A stretch of DNA of 64,000 bases from Elmis aenea (lineage: Eukaryota; Arthropoda; Insecta; Coleoptera; Elmidae): NCBI GenBank assembly GCA_947652605.1, contig CANTFG010000267.1, positions 29,001 to 93,000 on the forward strand, in the 5' to 3' direction. Below the pieces are notes generated by a model. That model was given only the letters and a program-made list of their open reading frames with translations, did no database searches and was not told the origin of the DNA. The position numbers and the translations under genes were made by a program. The number at the start of each line of letters is the position of its first letter. Positions within the stretch are counted from its first letter, which is position 1. Shown piece by piece: positions 7,911-20,220 of this stretch.

Positions 7911-8461
7911 TTTTTTGAATAACTTTGTAAATTAAATTTCAAAATAGTTGAGACAAACAGCATTATACTAAGAAAAATAAACTCTATAACATACTAAAAT
8001 TTGAACAAAATCGTAAGAGCCGTTTTCGAGAAAAATTTTCAAAATTTTTAATTTTTTGAATAACTTTGTAAATTAAATTTCAAAATAGTTGAGACAAACG
8101 GCATTATACTAAGAAAAATAAACTCTATAACATACTAAAATTTGAACAAAATCGTAAGAGCCGATTTCGAGAAAAATTTTCAAAATTTTTAATTTTTTGA
8201 ATAACTTTGTAAATTAAATTTCAAAATAGTTGAGACAAACACATTATACTAGGAAAAATAAACTCTATAACATACTAAAATTTAAACAAAATCATAAAAG
8301 CCGTTTTCGAGAAAAATTTTCAAAATTTTAAATTTTTTGAATAACTTTGTAAATTAAATTTCAAAATAGTTGAGACAAATGGCATTATACTAAGAAAAAT
8401 AAACTCTATAACATACTAAAATTTGAACAAAATCGTAAGAGCCGTTTTCAAGAAAAATTTT

Positions 8462-8569
8462 CGACAAAAAAATCGATTTTCTTAAAACTACAGCAAATGG
8501 CTTCAAACTTCTTATACACGTTAGTTATGAGAAAATTAAGGATTATTAGCCCCTAAATACGATTTTTAA
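8462..8569. repeat. Truncated B (108 bp)
   Basis: Copy of 4829-4936 at +3633, with the same entry and exit bases. Confidence 0.9.
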
Positions 8570-10047
8570 TTTTTTGAATAACTTTGTAAATTAAATTTCA
8601 AAATAGTTGAGACAAACGGCATTATACTAAGAAAAATAAACTCTATAACATACTAAAATTTGAACAAAATCGTAAGAGCCGTTTTCGAGAAAAATTTTCA
8701 AAATTTTTAATTTTTTGAATAACTTTGTAAATTAAATTTCAAAATAGTTGAGACAAACGGCATTATACTAAGAAAAATAAACTCTATAACATACTAAAAT
8801 TTGAACAAAATCATAAGAGCCGTTTTCGAGAAAAATTTTCAAAATTTTTAATTTTTTGAATAACTTTGTAAATTAAATTTCAAAATAGTTGAGACAAACG
8901 GCATTATACTAAGAAAAGTAAACTCTATAACATACTAAAATTTGAACAAAATCGTAAGAGCCGTTTTCGAGAAAAATTTTCAAAATTTTTAATTTTTTGA
9001 ATAACTTTGTAAATTAAATTTCAAATTAGTTGAGACAAACGGTATTATACTAAGAAAAATAAACTCTATAACATACTAAAATTTGAACAAAATCGTAAGA
9101 GCCGTTTTCGAGAAAAAATTTCAAATTTTTTTTAAGTTTTTGAATAACTTTGTAAATTAAATTTCAAAATAGTTGAGACAAACGGCATTATACTAAGAAA
9201 AATAAACTCTATAACATACTAAAATTTGAACAAAATCGTAAGAGCCGTTTTCGAGAAAAATTTTCAAAATTTTTAATTTTTTGAATAACTTTGTAAATTA
9301 AATTTCAAAATAGTTGAGACAAACGGCATTATACTAAGAAAAATAAACTCTATAACATACTAAAATTTGAACAAAATCGTAAGAGCCGTTTTCGAGAAAA
9401 ATTTTCAAAATTTTTAATTTTTTGAATAACTTTGTAAATTAAATTTCAAAATAGTTGAGACAAACGGCATTATACTAAGAAAAATAAACTCTATAACATA
9501 CTAAAATTTGAACAAAATCGTAAGAGCCGTTTTCGAGAAAAATTTTCAAAATTTTTAATTTTTTGAATAACTTTGTAAATTAAATTTCAAAATAGTTGAG
9601 ACAAACACATTATACTAAGAAAAATAAACTCTATAACATACTAAAATTTGAACAAAATCATAAGAGCCGTTTTCGAGAAAAATTTTTAAAATTTTAAATT
9701 TTTTGAATAACTTTGTAAATTAAATTTCAAAATAGTTGAGACAAACGGCATTATACTAAAAAAAATAAACTCTATACCATACTGAAATTTGAACAAAATC
9801 GTAAGAGCCGTTTTCGAGAAAAATTTTCAAAATTTTTAATTTTTTGAATAACTTTGTAAATTAAATTTCAAAATAGTTGAGACAAACGGCATTATACTAA
9901 GAAAAGTAAACTCTATAACATACTAAAATTTGAACAAAATCGTAAGAGGCGTTTTCGAGAAAAATTTTCAAAATTTTTAATTTTTTGAATAACTTTGTAA
10001 ATTAAATTTCAAAATAGTTGAGACAAACGGCATTATACTAAGAAAAA

Positions 10048-10502
10048 AAGGCTATATACTCTTTGCACTTTTTTCGACAGAAAAATCGATTTTCTTAAAA
10101 CTATAGCAAATGACTTCAAACTTCTTATACACATTAGTTATGAGCGAATTAAGGATTATTAGCCCCTAAATACGATTTTTAATTTTTCGCGAAAAATGGG
10201 AAAAGTACAAAGGCTATAGTCTTTGCACTTTTTTCGACAAAAAAATCGATTTTCTTAAAACTACAGCAAATGGCTTCAAACTTCTTATACACATTAGTTA
10301 TGAGCGAATTAAGGATTATTAGCCCCTAAATACGATTTTTAATTTTTCGCGAAAAATGGGAAAAGTACAAAGGCGATAGTCTTTGCACTTTTTTCGACAA
10401 AAAAATCGATTTTCTTAAAACTACAGCAAATGGCTTCAAACTTCTTATACACGTTAGTTATGAGCAAATTAAGGATTATTAGCCCCTAAATACGATTTTT
10501 AA
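10048..10502. repeat. B trimer
   Basis: Copy of 7456-7910 at +2592, with the GGCGATAG mark. Confidence 0.9.
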
Positions 10503-11053
10503 TTTTTTGAATAACTTTGTAAATTAAATTTCAAAATAGTTGAGACAAACAGCATTATACTAAGAAAAATAAACTCTATAACATACTAAAATTTGAACAA
10601 AATCGTAAGAGCCGTTTTCGAGAAAAATTTTCAAAATTTTTAATTTTTTGAATAACTTTGTAAATTAAATTTCAAAATAGTTGAGACAAACGGCATTATA
10701 CTAAGAAAAATAAACTCTATAACATACTAAAATTTGAACAAAATCGTAAGAGCCGATTTCGAGAAAAATTTTCAAAATTTTTAATTTTTTGAATAACTTT
10801 GTAAATTAAATTTCAAAATAGTTGAGACAAACACATTATACTAGGAAAAATAAACTCTATAACATACTAAAATTTAAACAAAATCATAAAAGCCGTTTTC
10901 GAGAAAAATTTTCAAAATTTTAAATTTTTTGAATAACTTTGTAAATTAAATTTCAAAATAGTTGAGACAAATGGCATTATACTAAGAAAAATAAACTCTA
11001 TAACATACTAAAATTTGAACAAAATCGTAAGAGCCGTTTTCAAGAAAAATTTT

Positions 11054-11161
11054 CGACAAAAAAATCGATTTTCTTAAAACTACAGCAAATGGCTTCAAAC
11101 TTCTTATACACGTTAGTTATGAGAAAATTAAGGATTATTAGCCCCTAAATACGATTTTTAA
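11054..11161. repeat. Truncated B (108 bp)
   Basis: Copy of 8462-8569 at +2592. Confidence 0.9.
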
Positions 11162-11369
11162 TTTTTTGAATAACTTTGTAAATTAAATTTCAAAATAGTT
11201 GAGACAAACGGCATTATACTAAGAAAAATAAACTCTATAACATACTAAAATTTGAACAAAATCGTAAGAGCCGTTTTCGAGAAAAATTTTCAAAATTTTT
11301 AATTTTTTGAATAACTTTGTAAATTAAATTTCAAAATAGTTGAGACAAACGGCATTATACTAAGAAAAA

Positions 11370-11823
11370 AAGGCTATATACTCTTTGCACTTTTTTCGAC
11401 AGAAAAATCGATTTTCTTAAAACTATAGCAAATGACTTCAAACTTCTTATACACGTTAGTTTTGAGCAAGTTAAGGATTATTAGCCCCTAAATACGATTT
11501 TTAATTTTTCGCGAAAAATGGGAAAAGTACAAATATAGTCTTTGCACTTTTTTCGACAAAAAAATCGATTTTCTTAAAACTACAGCAAATGACTTCAAAC
11601 TTCTTATACACGTTAGTTTTGAGCGAATTAAGGATTATTAGCCCCTAAATACGATTTTTAATTTTTCGTGAAAAATGGGAAAAGTACAAAGGCTATATAG
11701 TCTTTGCACTTTTTTCGACAAAAAAATCGATTTTCTTAAAACTACAGCAAATGGCTTCAAACTTCTTATACACGTTAGTTATGAGCAAATTAAGGATTAT
11801 TAGCCCCTAAATACGATTTTTAA
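11370..11823. repeat. B trimer of the 662-bp module
   Basis: The only module in unit I-3. It has the AAATATAGTC joint and ends with GAGCAAATT. Confidence 0.9.
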
Positions 11824-13018
11824 TTTTTTGAATAACTTTGTAAATTAAATTTCAAAATAGTTGAGACAAACGGCATTATACTAAGAAAAATAAACTCTAT
11901 AACATACTAAAATTTGAACAAAATCGTAAGAGCCGTTTTCGAGAAAAATTTTCAAAATTTTTAATTTTTTGAATAACTTTGTAAATTAAATTTCAAAATA
12001 GTTGAGACAAACGGCATAATACTAAGAAAAATAAACTCTATAACATACTAAAATTTGAACAAAATCGTAAGAGCCGTTTTCGAGAAAAATTTTCAAAATT
12101 TTTAATTTTTTGAATAACTTTGTAAATTAAATTTCAAAATAGTTGAGACAAACGGCATTATACTAAGAAAAATAAACTCTATAACATACTAAAATTTGAA
12201 CAAAATCGTAAGAGCCGTTTTCGAGAAAAATTTTCAAAATTTTAAATTTTTTGAATAACTTTGTAAATTAAATTTCAAAATAGTTGAGACAAACGGCATT
12301 ATACTAAGAAAAATAAACTCTATAACATACTAAAATTTGAACAAAATCGTAAGAGCCGTTTTCAAGAAAAATTTTCAAAATTTTAAATTTTTTGAATAAC
12401 TTTGTAAATTAAATTTCAAAATAGTTGAGACAAACGGCATTATACTAAGAAAAATAAACTCTATAACATACTAAAATTTGAACAAAATCGTAAGAGCCGT
12501 TTTCGAGAAAAATTTTCAAAATTTTTAATTTTTTGAATAACTTTGTAAATTAAATTTTAAAATAGTTGAGACAAACGGCATTATACTAAGAAAAATAAAC
12601 TCTATAACATACTAAAATTTGAACAAAATCGTAAGAGCCGTTTTCGAGAAAAATTTTCAAAATTTTAAATTTTTTGAATAACTTTGTAAATTAAATTTCA
12701 AAATAGTTGAGACAAACGGCATTATACTAAGAAAAATAAACTCTATAACATACTAAAATTTGAACAAAATCGTAAGAGCCGTTTTCGAGAAAAATTTTCA
12801 AAATTTTTAATTTTTTGAATAACTTTGTAAATTAAATTTCAAAATAGTTGAGACAAACGGCATTATACTAAGAAAAGTAAACTCTATAACATACTAAAAT
12901 TTGAACAAAATCGTAAGAGGCGTTTTCGAGAAAAATTTTCAAAATTTTTAATTTTTTGAATAACTTTGTAAATTAAATTTCAAAATAGTTGAGACAAACG
13001 GCATTATACTAAGAAAAA

Positions 13019-13473
13019 AAGGCTATATACTCTTTGCACTTTTTTCGACAGAAAAATCGATTTTCTTAAAACTATAGCAAATGACTTCAAACTTCTTATA
13101 CACATTAGTTATGAGCGAATTAAGGATTATTAGCCCCTAAATACGATTTTTAATTTTTCGCGAAAAATGGGAAAAGTACAAAGGCTATAGTCTTTGCACT
13201 TTTTTCGACAAAAAAATCGATTTTCTTAAAACTACAGCAAATGGCTTCAAACTTCTTATACACATTAGTTATGAGCGAATTAAGGATTATTAGCCCCTAA
13301 ATACGATTTTTAATTTTTCGCGAAAAATGGGAAAAGTACAAAGGCGATAGTCTTTGCACTTTTTTCGACAAAAAAATCGATTTTCTTAAAACTACAGCAA
13401 ATGGCTTCAAACTTCTTATACACGTTAGTTATGAGCAAATTAAGGATTATTAGCCCCTAAATACGATTTTTAA
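13019..13473. repeat. B trimer
   Basis: Copy of 10048-10502 at +2971, with the GGCGATAG mark. Confidence 0.9.
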
Positions 13474-14024
13474 TTTTTTGAATAACTTTGTAAATTAAAT
13501 TTCAAAATAGTTGAGACAAACAGCATTATACTAAGAAAAATAAACTCTATAACATACTAAAATTTGAACAAAATCGTAAGAGCCGTTTTCGAGAAAAATT
13601 TTCAAAATTTTTAATTTTTTGAATAACTTTGTAAATTAAATTTCAAAATAGTTGAGACAAACGGCATTATACTAAGAAAAATAAACTCTATAACATACTA
13701 AAATTTGAACAAAATCGTAAGAGCCGATTTCGAGAAAAATTTTCAAAATTTTTAATTTTTTGAATAACTTTGTAAATTAAATTTCAAAATAGTTGAGACA
13801 AACACATTATACTAGGAAAAATAAACTCTATAACATACTAAAATTTAAACAAAATCATAAAAGCCGTTTTCGAGAAAAATTTTCAAAATTTTAAATTTTT
13901 TGAATAACTTTGTAAATTAAATTTCAAAATAGTTGAGACAAATGGCATTATACTAAGAAAAATAAACTCTATAACATACTAAAATTTGAACAAAATCGTA
14001 AGAGCCGTTTTCAAGAAAAATTTT

Positions 14025-14132
14025 CGACAAAAAAATCGATTTTCTTAAAACTACAGCAAATGGCTTCAAACTTCTTATACACGTTAGTTATGAGAAAATT
14101 AAGGATTATTAGCCCCTAAATACGATTTTTAA
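14025..14132. repeat. Truncated B (108 bp)
   Basis: Copy of 11054-11161 at +2971. Confidence 0.9.
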
Positions 14133-14340
14133 TTTTTTGAATAACTTTGTAAATTAAATTTCAAAATAGTTGAGACAAACGGCATTATACTAAGAAAAAT
14201 AAACTCTATAACATACTAAAATTTGAACAAAATCGTAAGAGCCGTTTTCGAGAAAAATTTTCAAAATTTTTAATTTTTTGAATAACTTTGTAAATTAAAT
14301 TTCAAAATAGTTGAGACAAACGGCATTATACTAAGAAAAA

Positions 14341-14794
14341 AAGGCTATATACTCTTTGCACTTTTTTCGACAGAAAAATCGATTTTCTTAAAACTATAGC
14401 AAATGACTTCAAACTTCTTATACACGTTAGTTTTGAGCAAGTTAAGGATTATTAGCCCCTAAATACGATTTTTAATTTTTCGCGAAAAATGGGAAAAGTA
14501 CAAATATAGTCTTTGCACTTTTTTCGACAAAAAAATCGATTTTCTTAAAACTACAGCAAATGACTTCAAACTTCTTATACACGTTAGTTTTGAGCGAATT
14601 AAGGATTATTAGCCCCTAAATACGATTTTTAATTTTTCGTGAAAAATGGGAAAAGTACAAAGGCTATATAGTCTTTGCACTTTTTTCGACAAAAAAATCG
14701 ATTTTCTTAAAACTACAGCAAATGGCTTCAAACTTCTTATACACGTTAGTTATGAGAAAATTAAGGATTATTAGCCCCTAAATACGATTTTTAA
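14341..14794. repeat. B trimer of the 662-bp module
   Basis: First of three tandem modules; ends with GAGAAAATT. Confidence 0.9.
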
Positions 14795-15002
14795 TTTTTT
14801 GAATAACTTTGTAAATTAAATTTCAAAATAGTTGAGACAAACGGCATTATACTAAGAAAAATAAACTCTATAACATACTAAAATTTGAACAAAATCGTAA
14901 GAGCCGTTTTCGAGAAAAATTTTCAAAATTTTTAATTTTTTGAATAACTTTGTAAATTAAATTTCAAAATAGTTGAGACAAACGGCATTATACTAAGAAA
15001 AA

Positions 15003-15456
15003 AAGGCTATATACTCTTTGCACTTTTTTCGACAGAAAAATCGATTTTCTTAAAACTATAGCAAATGACTTCAAACTTCTTATACACGTTAGTTTTGAGC
15101 AAGTTAAGGATTATTAGCCCCTAAATACGATTTTTAATTTTTCGCGAAAAATGGGAAAAGTACAAATATAGTCTTTGCACTTTTTTCGACAAAAAAATCG
15201 ATTTTCTTAAAACTACAGCAAATGACTTCAAACTTCTTATACACGTTAGTTTTGAGCGAATTAAGGATTATTAGCCCCTAAATACGATTTTTAATTTTTC
15301 GTGAAAAATGGGAAAAGTACAAAGGCTATATAGTCTTTGCACTTTTTTCGACAACAAAATCGATTTTCTTAAAACTACAGCAAATGGCTTCAAACTTCTT
15401 ATACACGTTAGTTATGAGAAAATTAAGGATTATTAGCCCCTAAATACGATTTTTAA
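15003..15456. repeat. B trimer of the 662-bp module
   Basis: Second of three; private change CGACAACAAAATCG in the third monomer. Confidence 0.9.
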
Positions 15457-15664
15457 TTTTTTGAATAACTTTGTAAATTAAATTTCAAAATAGTTGAGAC
15501 AAACGGCATTATACTAAGAAAAATAAACTCTATAACATACTAAAATTTGAACAAAATCGTAAGAGCCGTTTTCGAGAAAAATTTTCAAAATTTTTAATTT
15601 TTTGAATAACTTTGTAAATTAAATTTCAAAATAGTTGAGACAAACGGCATTATACTAAGAAAAA

Positions 15665-16118
15665 AAGGCTATATACTCTTTGCACTTTTTTCGACAGAAA
15701 AATCGATTTTCTTAAAACTATAGCAAATGACTTCAAACTTCTTATACACGTTAGTTTTGAGCAAGTTAAGGATTATTAGCCCCTAAATACGATTTTTAAT
15801 TTTTCGCGAAAAATGGGAAAAGTACAAATATAGTCTTTGCACTTTTTTCGACAAAAAAATCGATTTTCTTAAAACTACAGCAAATGACTTCAAACTTCTT
15901 ATACACGTTAGTTTTGAGCGAATTAAGGATTATTAGCCCCTAAATACGATTTTTAATTTTTCGTGAAAAATGGGAAAAGTACAAAGGCTATATAGTCTTT
16001 GCACTTTTTTCGACAAAAAAATCGATTTTCTTAAAACTACAGCAAATGGCTTCAAACTTCTTATACACGTTAGTTATGAGCAAATTAAGGATTATTAGCC
16101 CCTAAATACGATTTTTAA
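15665..16118. repeat. B trimer of the 662-bp module
   Basis: Third of three; ends with GAGCAAATT as the last module does elsewhere. Confidence 0.9.
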
Positions 16119-17211
16119 TTTTTTGAATAACTTTGTAAATTAAATTTCAAAATAGTTGAGACAAACGGCATTATACTAAGAAAAATAAACTCTATAACAT
16201 ACTAAAATTTGAACAAAATCGTAAGAGCCGTTTTCGAGAAAAATTTTCAAAATTTTTAATTTTTTGAATAACTTTGTAAATTAAATTTCAAAATAGTTGA
16301 GACAAACGGCATAATACTAAGAAAAATAAACTCTATAACATACTAAAATTTGAACAAAATCGTAAGAGCCGTTTTCGAGAAAAATTTTCAAAATTTTTAA
16401 TTTTTTGAATAACTTTGTAAATTAAATTTCAAAATAGTTGAGACAAACGGCATTATACTAAGAAAAATAAACTCTATAACATACTAAAATTTGAACAAAA
16501 TCGTAAGAGCCGTTTTCGAGAAAAATTTTCAAAATTTTAAATTTTTTGAATAACTTTGTAAATTAAATTTCAAAATAGTTGAGACAAACGGCATTATACT
16601 AAGAAAAATAAACTCTATAACATACTAAAATTTGAACAAAATCGTAAGAGCCGTTTTCAAGAAAAATTTTCAAAATTTTAAATTTTTTGAATAACTTTGT
16701 AAATTAAATTTCAAAATAGTTGAGACAAACGGCATTATACTAAGAAAAATAAACTCTATAACATACTAAAATTTGAACAAAATCGTAAGAGCCGTTTTCG
16801 AGAAAAATTTTCAAAATTTTTAATTTTTTGAATAACTTTGTAAATTAAATTTTAAAATAGTTGAGACAAACGGCATTATACTAAGAAAAATAAACTCTAT
16901 AACATACTAAAATTTGAACAAAATCGTAAGAGCCGTTTTCGAGAAAAATTTTCAAAATTTTAAATTTTTTGAATAACTTTGTAAATTAAATTTCAAAATA
17001 GTTGAGACAAACGGCATTATACTAAGAAAAATAAACTCTATAACATACTAAAATTTGAACAAAATCGTAAGAGCCGTTTTCGAGAAAAATTTTCAAAATT
17101 TTTAATTTTTTGAATAACTTTGTAAATTAAATTTCAAAATAGTTGAGACAAACGGCATTATACTAAGAAAAGTAAACTCTATAACATACTAAAATTTGAA
17201 CAAAATCGTAA

Positions 17212-18339
17212 GAGGCGTTTTCGAGAAAAATTTTCAAAATTTTTAATTTTTTGAATAACTTTGTAAATTAAATTTCAAAATAGTTGAGACAAACGGCATT
17301 ATACTAAGAAAAATAAACTCTATAACATACTAAAATTTGAACAAAATCGTAAGAGCCGTTTTCGAGAAAAATTTTCAAAATTTTTAATTTTTTGAATAAC
17401 TTTGTAAATTAAATTTTAAAATAGTTGAGACAAACGGCATTATACTAAGAAAAATAAACTCTATAACATACTAAAATTTGAACAAAATCGTAAGAGCCGT
17501 TTTCGAGAAAAATTTTCAAAATTTTAAATTTTTTGAATAACTTTGTAAATTAAATTTCAAAATAGTTGAGACAAACGGCATTATACTAAGAAAAATAAAC
17601 TCTATAACATACTAAAATTTGAACAAAATCGTAAGAGCCGTTTTCGAGAAAAATTTTCAAAATTTTTAATTTTTTGAATAACTTTGTAAATTAAATTTCA
17701 AAATAGTTGAGACAAACGGCATTATACTAAGAAAAGTAAACTCTATAACATACTAAAATTTGAACAAAATCGTAAGAGGCGTTTTCGAGAAAAATTTTCA
17801 AAATTTTTAATTTTTTGAATAACTTTGTAAATTAAATTTCAAAATAGTTGAGACAAACGGCATTATACTAAGAAAAATAAACTCTATAACATACTAAAAT
17901 TTGAACAAAATCGTAAGAGCCGTTTTCGAGAAAAATTTTCAAAATTTTTAATTTTTTGAATAACTTTGTAAATTAAATTTTAAAATAGTTGAGACAAACG
18001 GCATTATACTAAGAAAAATAAACTCTATAACATACTAAAATTTGAACAAAATCGTAAGAGCCGTTTTCGAGAAAAATTTTCAAAATTTTAAATTTTTTGA
18101 ATAACTTTGTAAATTAAATTTCAAAATAGTTGAGACAAACGGCATTATACTAAGAAAAATAAACTCTATAACATACTAAAATTTGAACAAAATCGTAAGA
18201 GCCGTTTTCGAGAAAAATTTTCAAAATTTTTAATTTTTTGAATAACTTTGTAAATTAAATTTCAAAATAGTTGAGACAAACGGCATTATACTAAGAAAAG
18301 TAAACTCTATAACATACTAAAATTTGAACAAAATCGTAA
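17212..18339. repeat. 564-bp tetramer of A monomers, two copies
   Basis: GAGGCG occurs at 17212, 17776 and 18340, spaced 564, which is four 141-bp A monomers. Within each repeat the variant order is the same: GAGGCG, TTTTAAAATAG, TTTTAAATTT and AGAAAAGTAA. Confidence 0.85.
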
Positions 18340-18441
18340 GAGGCGTTTTCGAGAAAAATTTTCAAAATTTTTAATTTTTTGAATAACTTTGTAAATTAAA
18401 TTTCAAAATAGTTGAGACAAACGGCATTATACTAAGAAAAA

Positions 18442-18897
18442 AAGGCTATATACTCTTTGCACTTTTTTCGACAGAAAAATCGATTTTCTTAAAACTATAG
18501 CAAATGACTTCAAACTTCTTATACACGTTAGTTTTGAGCAAGTTAAGGATTATTAGCCCCTAAATACGATTTTTAATTTTTCGCGAAAAATGGGAAAAGT
18601 ACAAAGGCTATAGTCTTTGCACTTTTTTCGACAAAAAAATCGATTTTCTTAAAACTACAGCAAATGGCTTCAAACTTCTTATACACATTAGTTATGAGCG
18701 AATTAAGGATTATTAGCCCCTAAATACGATTTTTAATTTTTCGCGAAAAATGGGAAAAGTACAAAGGCTTATAGTCTTTGCACTTTTTTCGACAAAAAAA
18801 TCGATTTTCTTAAAACTACAGCAAATGGCTTCAAACTTCTTATACACGTTAGTTATGAGCAAATTAAGGATTATTAGCCCCTAAATACGATTTTTAA
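18442..18897. repeat. B trimer
   Basis: Has an extra T in the second joint (AAAGGCTTATAG, 18763). Confidence 0.9.
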
Positions 18898-19448
18898 TTT
18901 TTTGAATAACTTTGTAAATTAAATTTCAAAATAGTTGAGACAAACGGCATTATACTAAGAAAAATAAACTCTATAACATACTAAAATTTGAACAAAATCG
19001 TAAGAGCCGTTTTCGAGAAAAATTTTCAAAATTTTTAATTTTTTGAATAACTTTGTAAATTAAATTTCAAAATAGTTGAGACAAACGGCATTATACTAAG
19101 AAAAATAAACTCTATAACATACTAAAATTTGAACAAAATCGTAAGAGCCGATTTCGAGAAAAATTTTCAAAATTTTTAATTTTTTGAATAACTTTGTAAA
19201 TTAAATTTCAAAATAGTTGAGACAAACACATTATACTAGGAAAAATAAACTCTATAACATACTAAAATTTAAACAAAATCATAAAAGCCGTTTTCGAGAA
19301 AAATTTTCAAAATTTTAAATTTTTTGAATAACTTTGTAAATTAAATTTCAAAATAGTTGAGACAAATGGCATTATACTAAGAAAAATAAACTCTATAACA
19401 TACTAAAATTTGAACAAAATCGTAAGAGCCGTTTTCTAGAAAAATTTT

Positions 19449-19556
19449 CGACAAAAAAATCGATTTTCTTAAAACTACAGCAAATGGCTTCAAACTTCTT
19501 ATACACGTTAGTTATGAGAAAATTAAGGATTATTAGCCCCTAAATACGATTTTTAA
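19449..19556. repeat. Truncated B (108 bp)
   Basis: Entered from an A monomer with TTTTCTAGA instead of TTTTCAAGA. Confidence 0.9.
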
Positions 19557-19764
19557 TTTTTTGAATAACTTTGTAAATTAAATTTCAAAATAGTTGAGAC
19601 AAACGGCATTATACTAAGAAAAATAAACTCTATAACATACTAAAATTTGAACAAAATCGTAAGAGCCGTTTTCGAGAAAAATTTTCAAAATTTTTAATTT
19701 TTTGAATAACTTTGTAAATTAAATTTCAAAATAGTTGAGACAAACGGCATTATACTAAGAAAAA

Positions 19765-20220
19765 AAGGCTATATACTCTTTGCACTTTTTTCGACAGAAA
19801 AATCGATTTTCTTAAAACTATAGCAAAGACTTCAAACTTCTTATACACGTTAGTTTTGAGCAAGTTAAGGATTATTAGCCCCTAAATACGATTTTTAATT
19901 TTTCGCGAAAAATGGGAAAAGTACAAAGGCTATAGTCTTTGCACTTTTTTCGACAAAAAAATCGATTTTCTTAAAACTACAGCAAATGACTTCAAACTTC
20001 TTATACACGTTAGTTTTGAGCGAATTAAGGATTATTAGCCCCTAAATACGATTTTTAATTTTTCGTGAAAAATGGGAAAAGTACAAAGGCTATATAGTCT
20101 TTGCACTTTTTTCGACAAAAAAATCGATTTTCTTAAAACTACAGCAAATGGCTTCAAACTTCTTATACACGTTAGTTATGAGCAAATTAAGGATTATTAG
20201 CCCCTAAATACGATTTTTAA
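19765..20220. repeat. B trimer
   Basis: B1 has a deletion, GCAAAGACTTC instead of GCAAATGACTTC. Confidence 0.9.

Larger units (their letters stand above)
7354..9945. repeat. Higher-order unit I-2 (2592 bp), lacking the 662-bp module
   Basis: The first about 1.4 kb follow unit I-1 variant for variant (GGCGATAG at 7779, truncated B at 8462). From about 8778, where I-1 enters its first 662-bp module, this unit continues with A monomers instead. Some carry rare variants: TCAAATTAG near 9026, a long T run near 9126, and ATACCATACTGAAA near 9774. Confidence 0.85.
9946..12916. repeat. Higher-order unit I-3 (2971 bp), one 662-bp module
   Basis: It has the same order of variants as unit I-1 (GGCGATAG at 10371, truncated B at 11054), but the 662-bp module starting at 11370 occurs once. 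The length difference from I-1 is 662, exactly one module. Confidence 0.87.
14341..16326. repeat. 662-bp module, three tandem copies
   Basis: Copies start at 14341, 15003 and 15665, spaced exactly 662. The last copy again has GAGCAAATT and leads into the ACGGCATAATAC monomer, as in units I-1 and I-3. That points to expansion inside the block, not at its edge. Confidence 0.87.
12917..17211. repeat. Higher-order unit I-4 (4295 bp), three 662-bp modules
   Basis: It has the same order of variants as I-1 and I-3, with the 662-bp module present three times (14341, 15003, 15665). The length equals I-1 plus 662. One module carries a private change, CGACAACAAAATCG near 15350. Confidence 0.87.
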
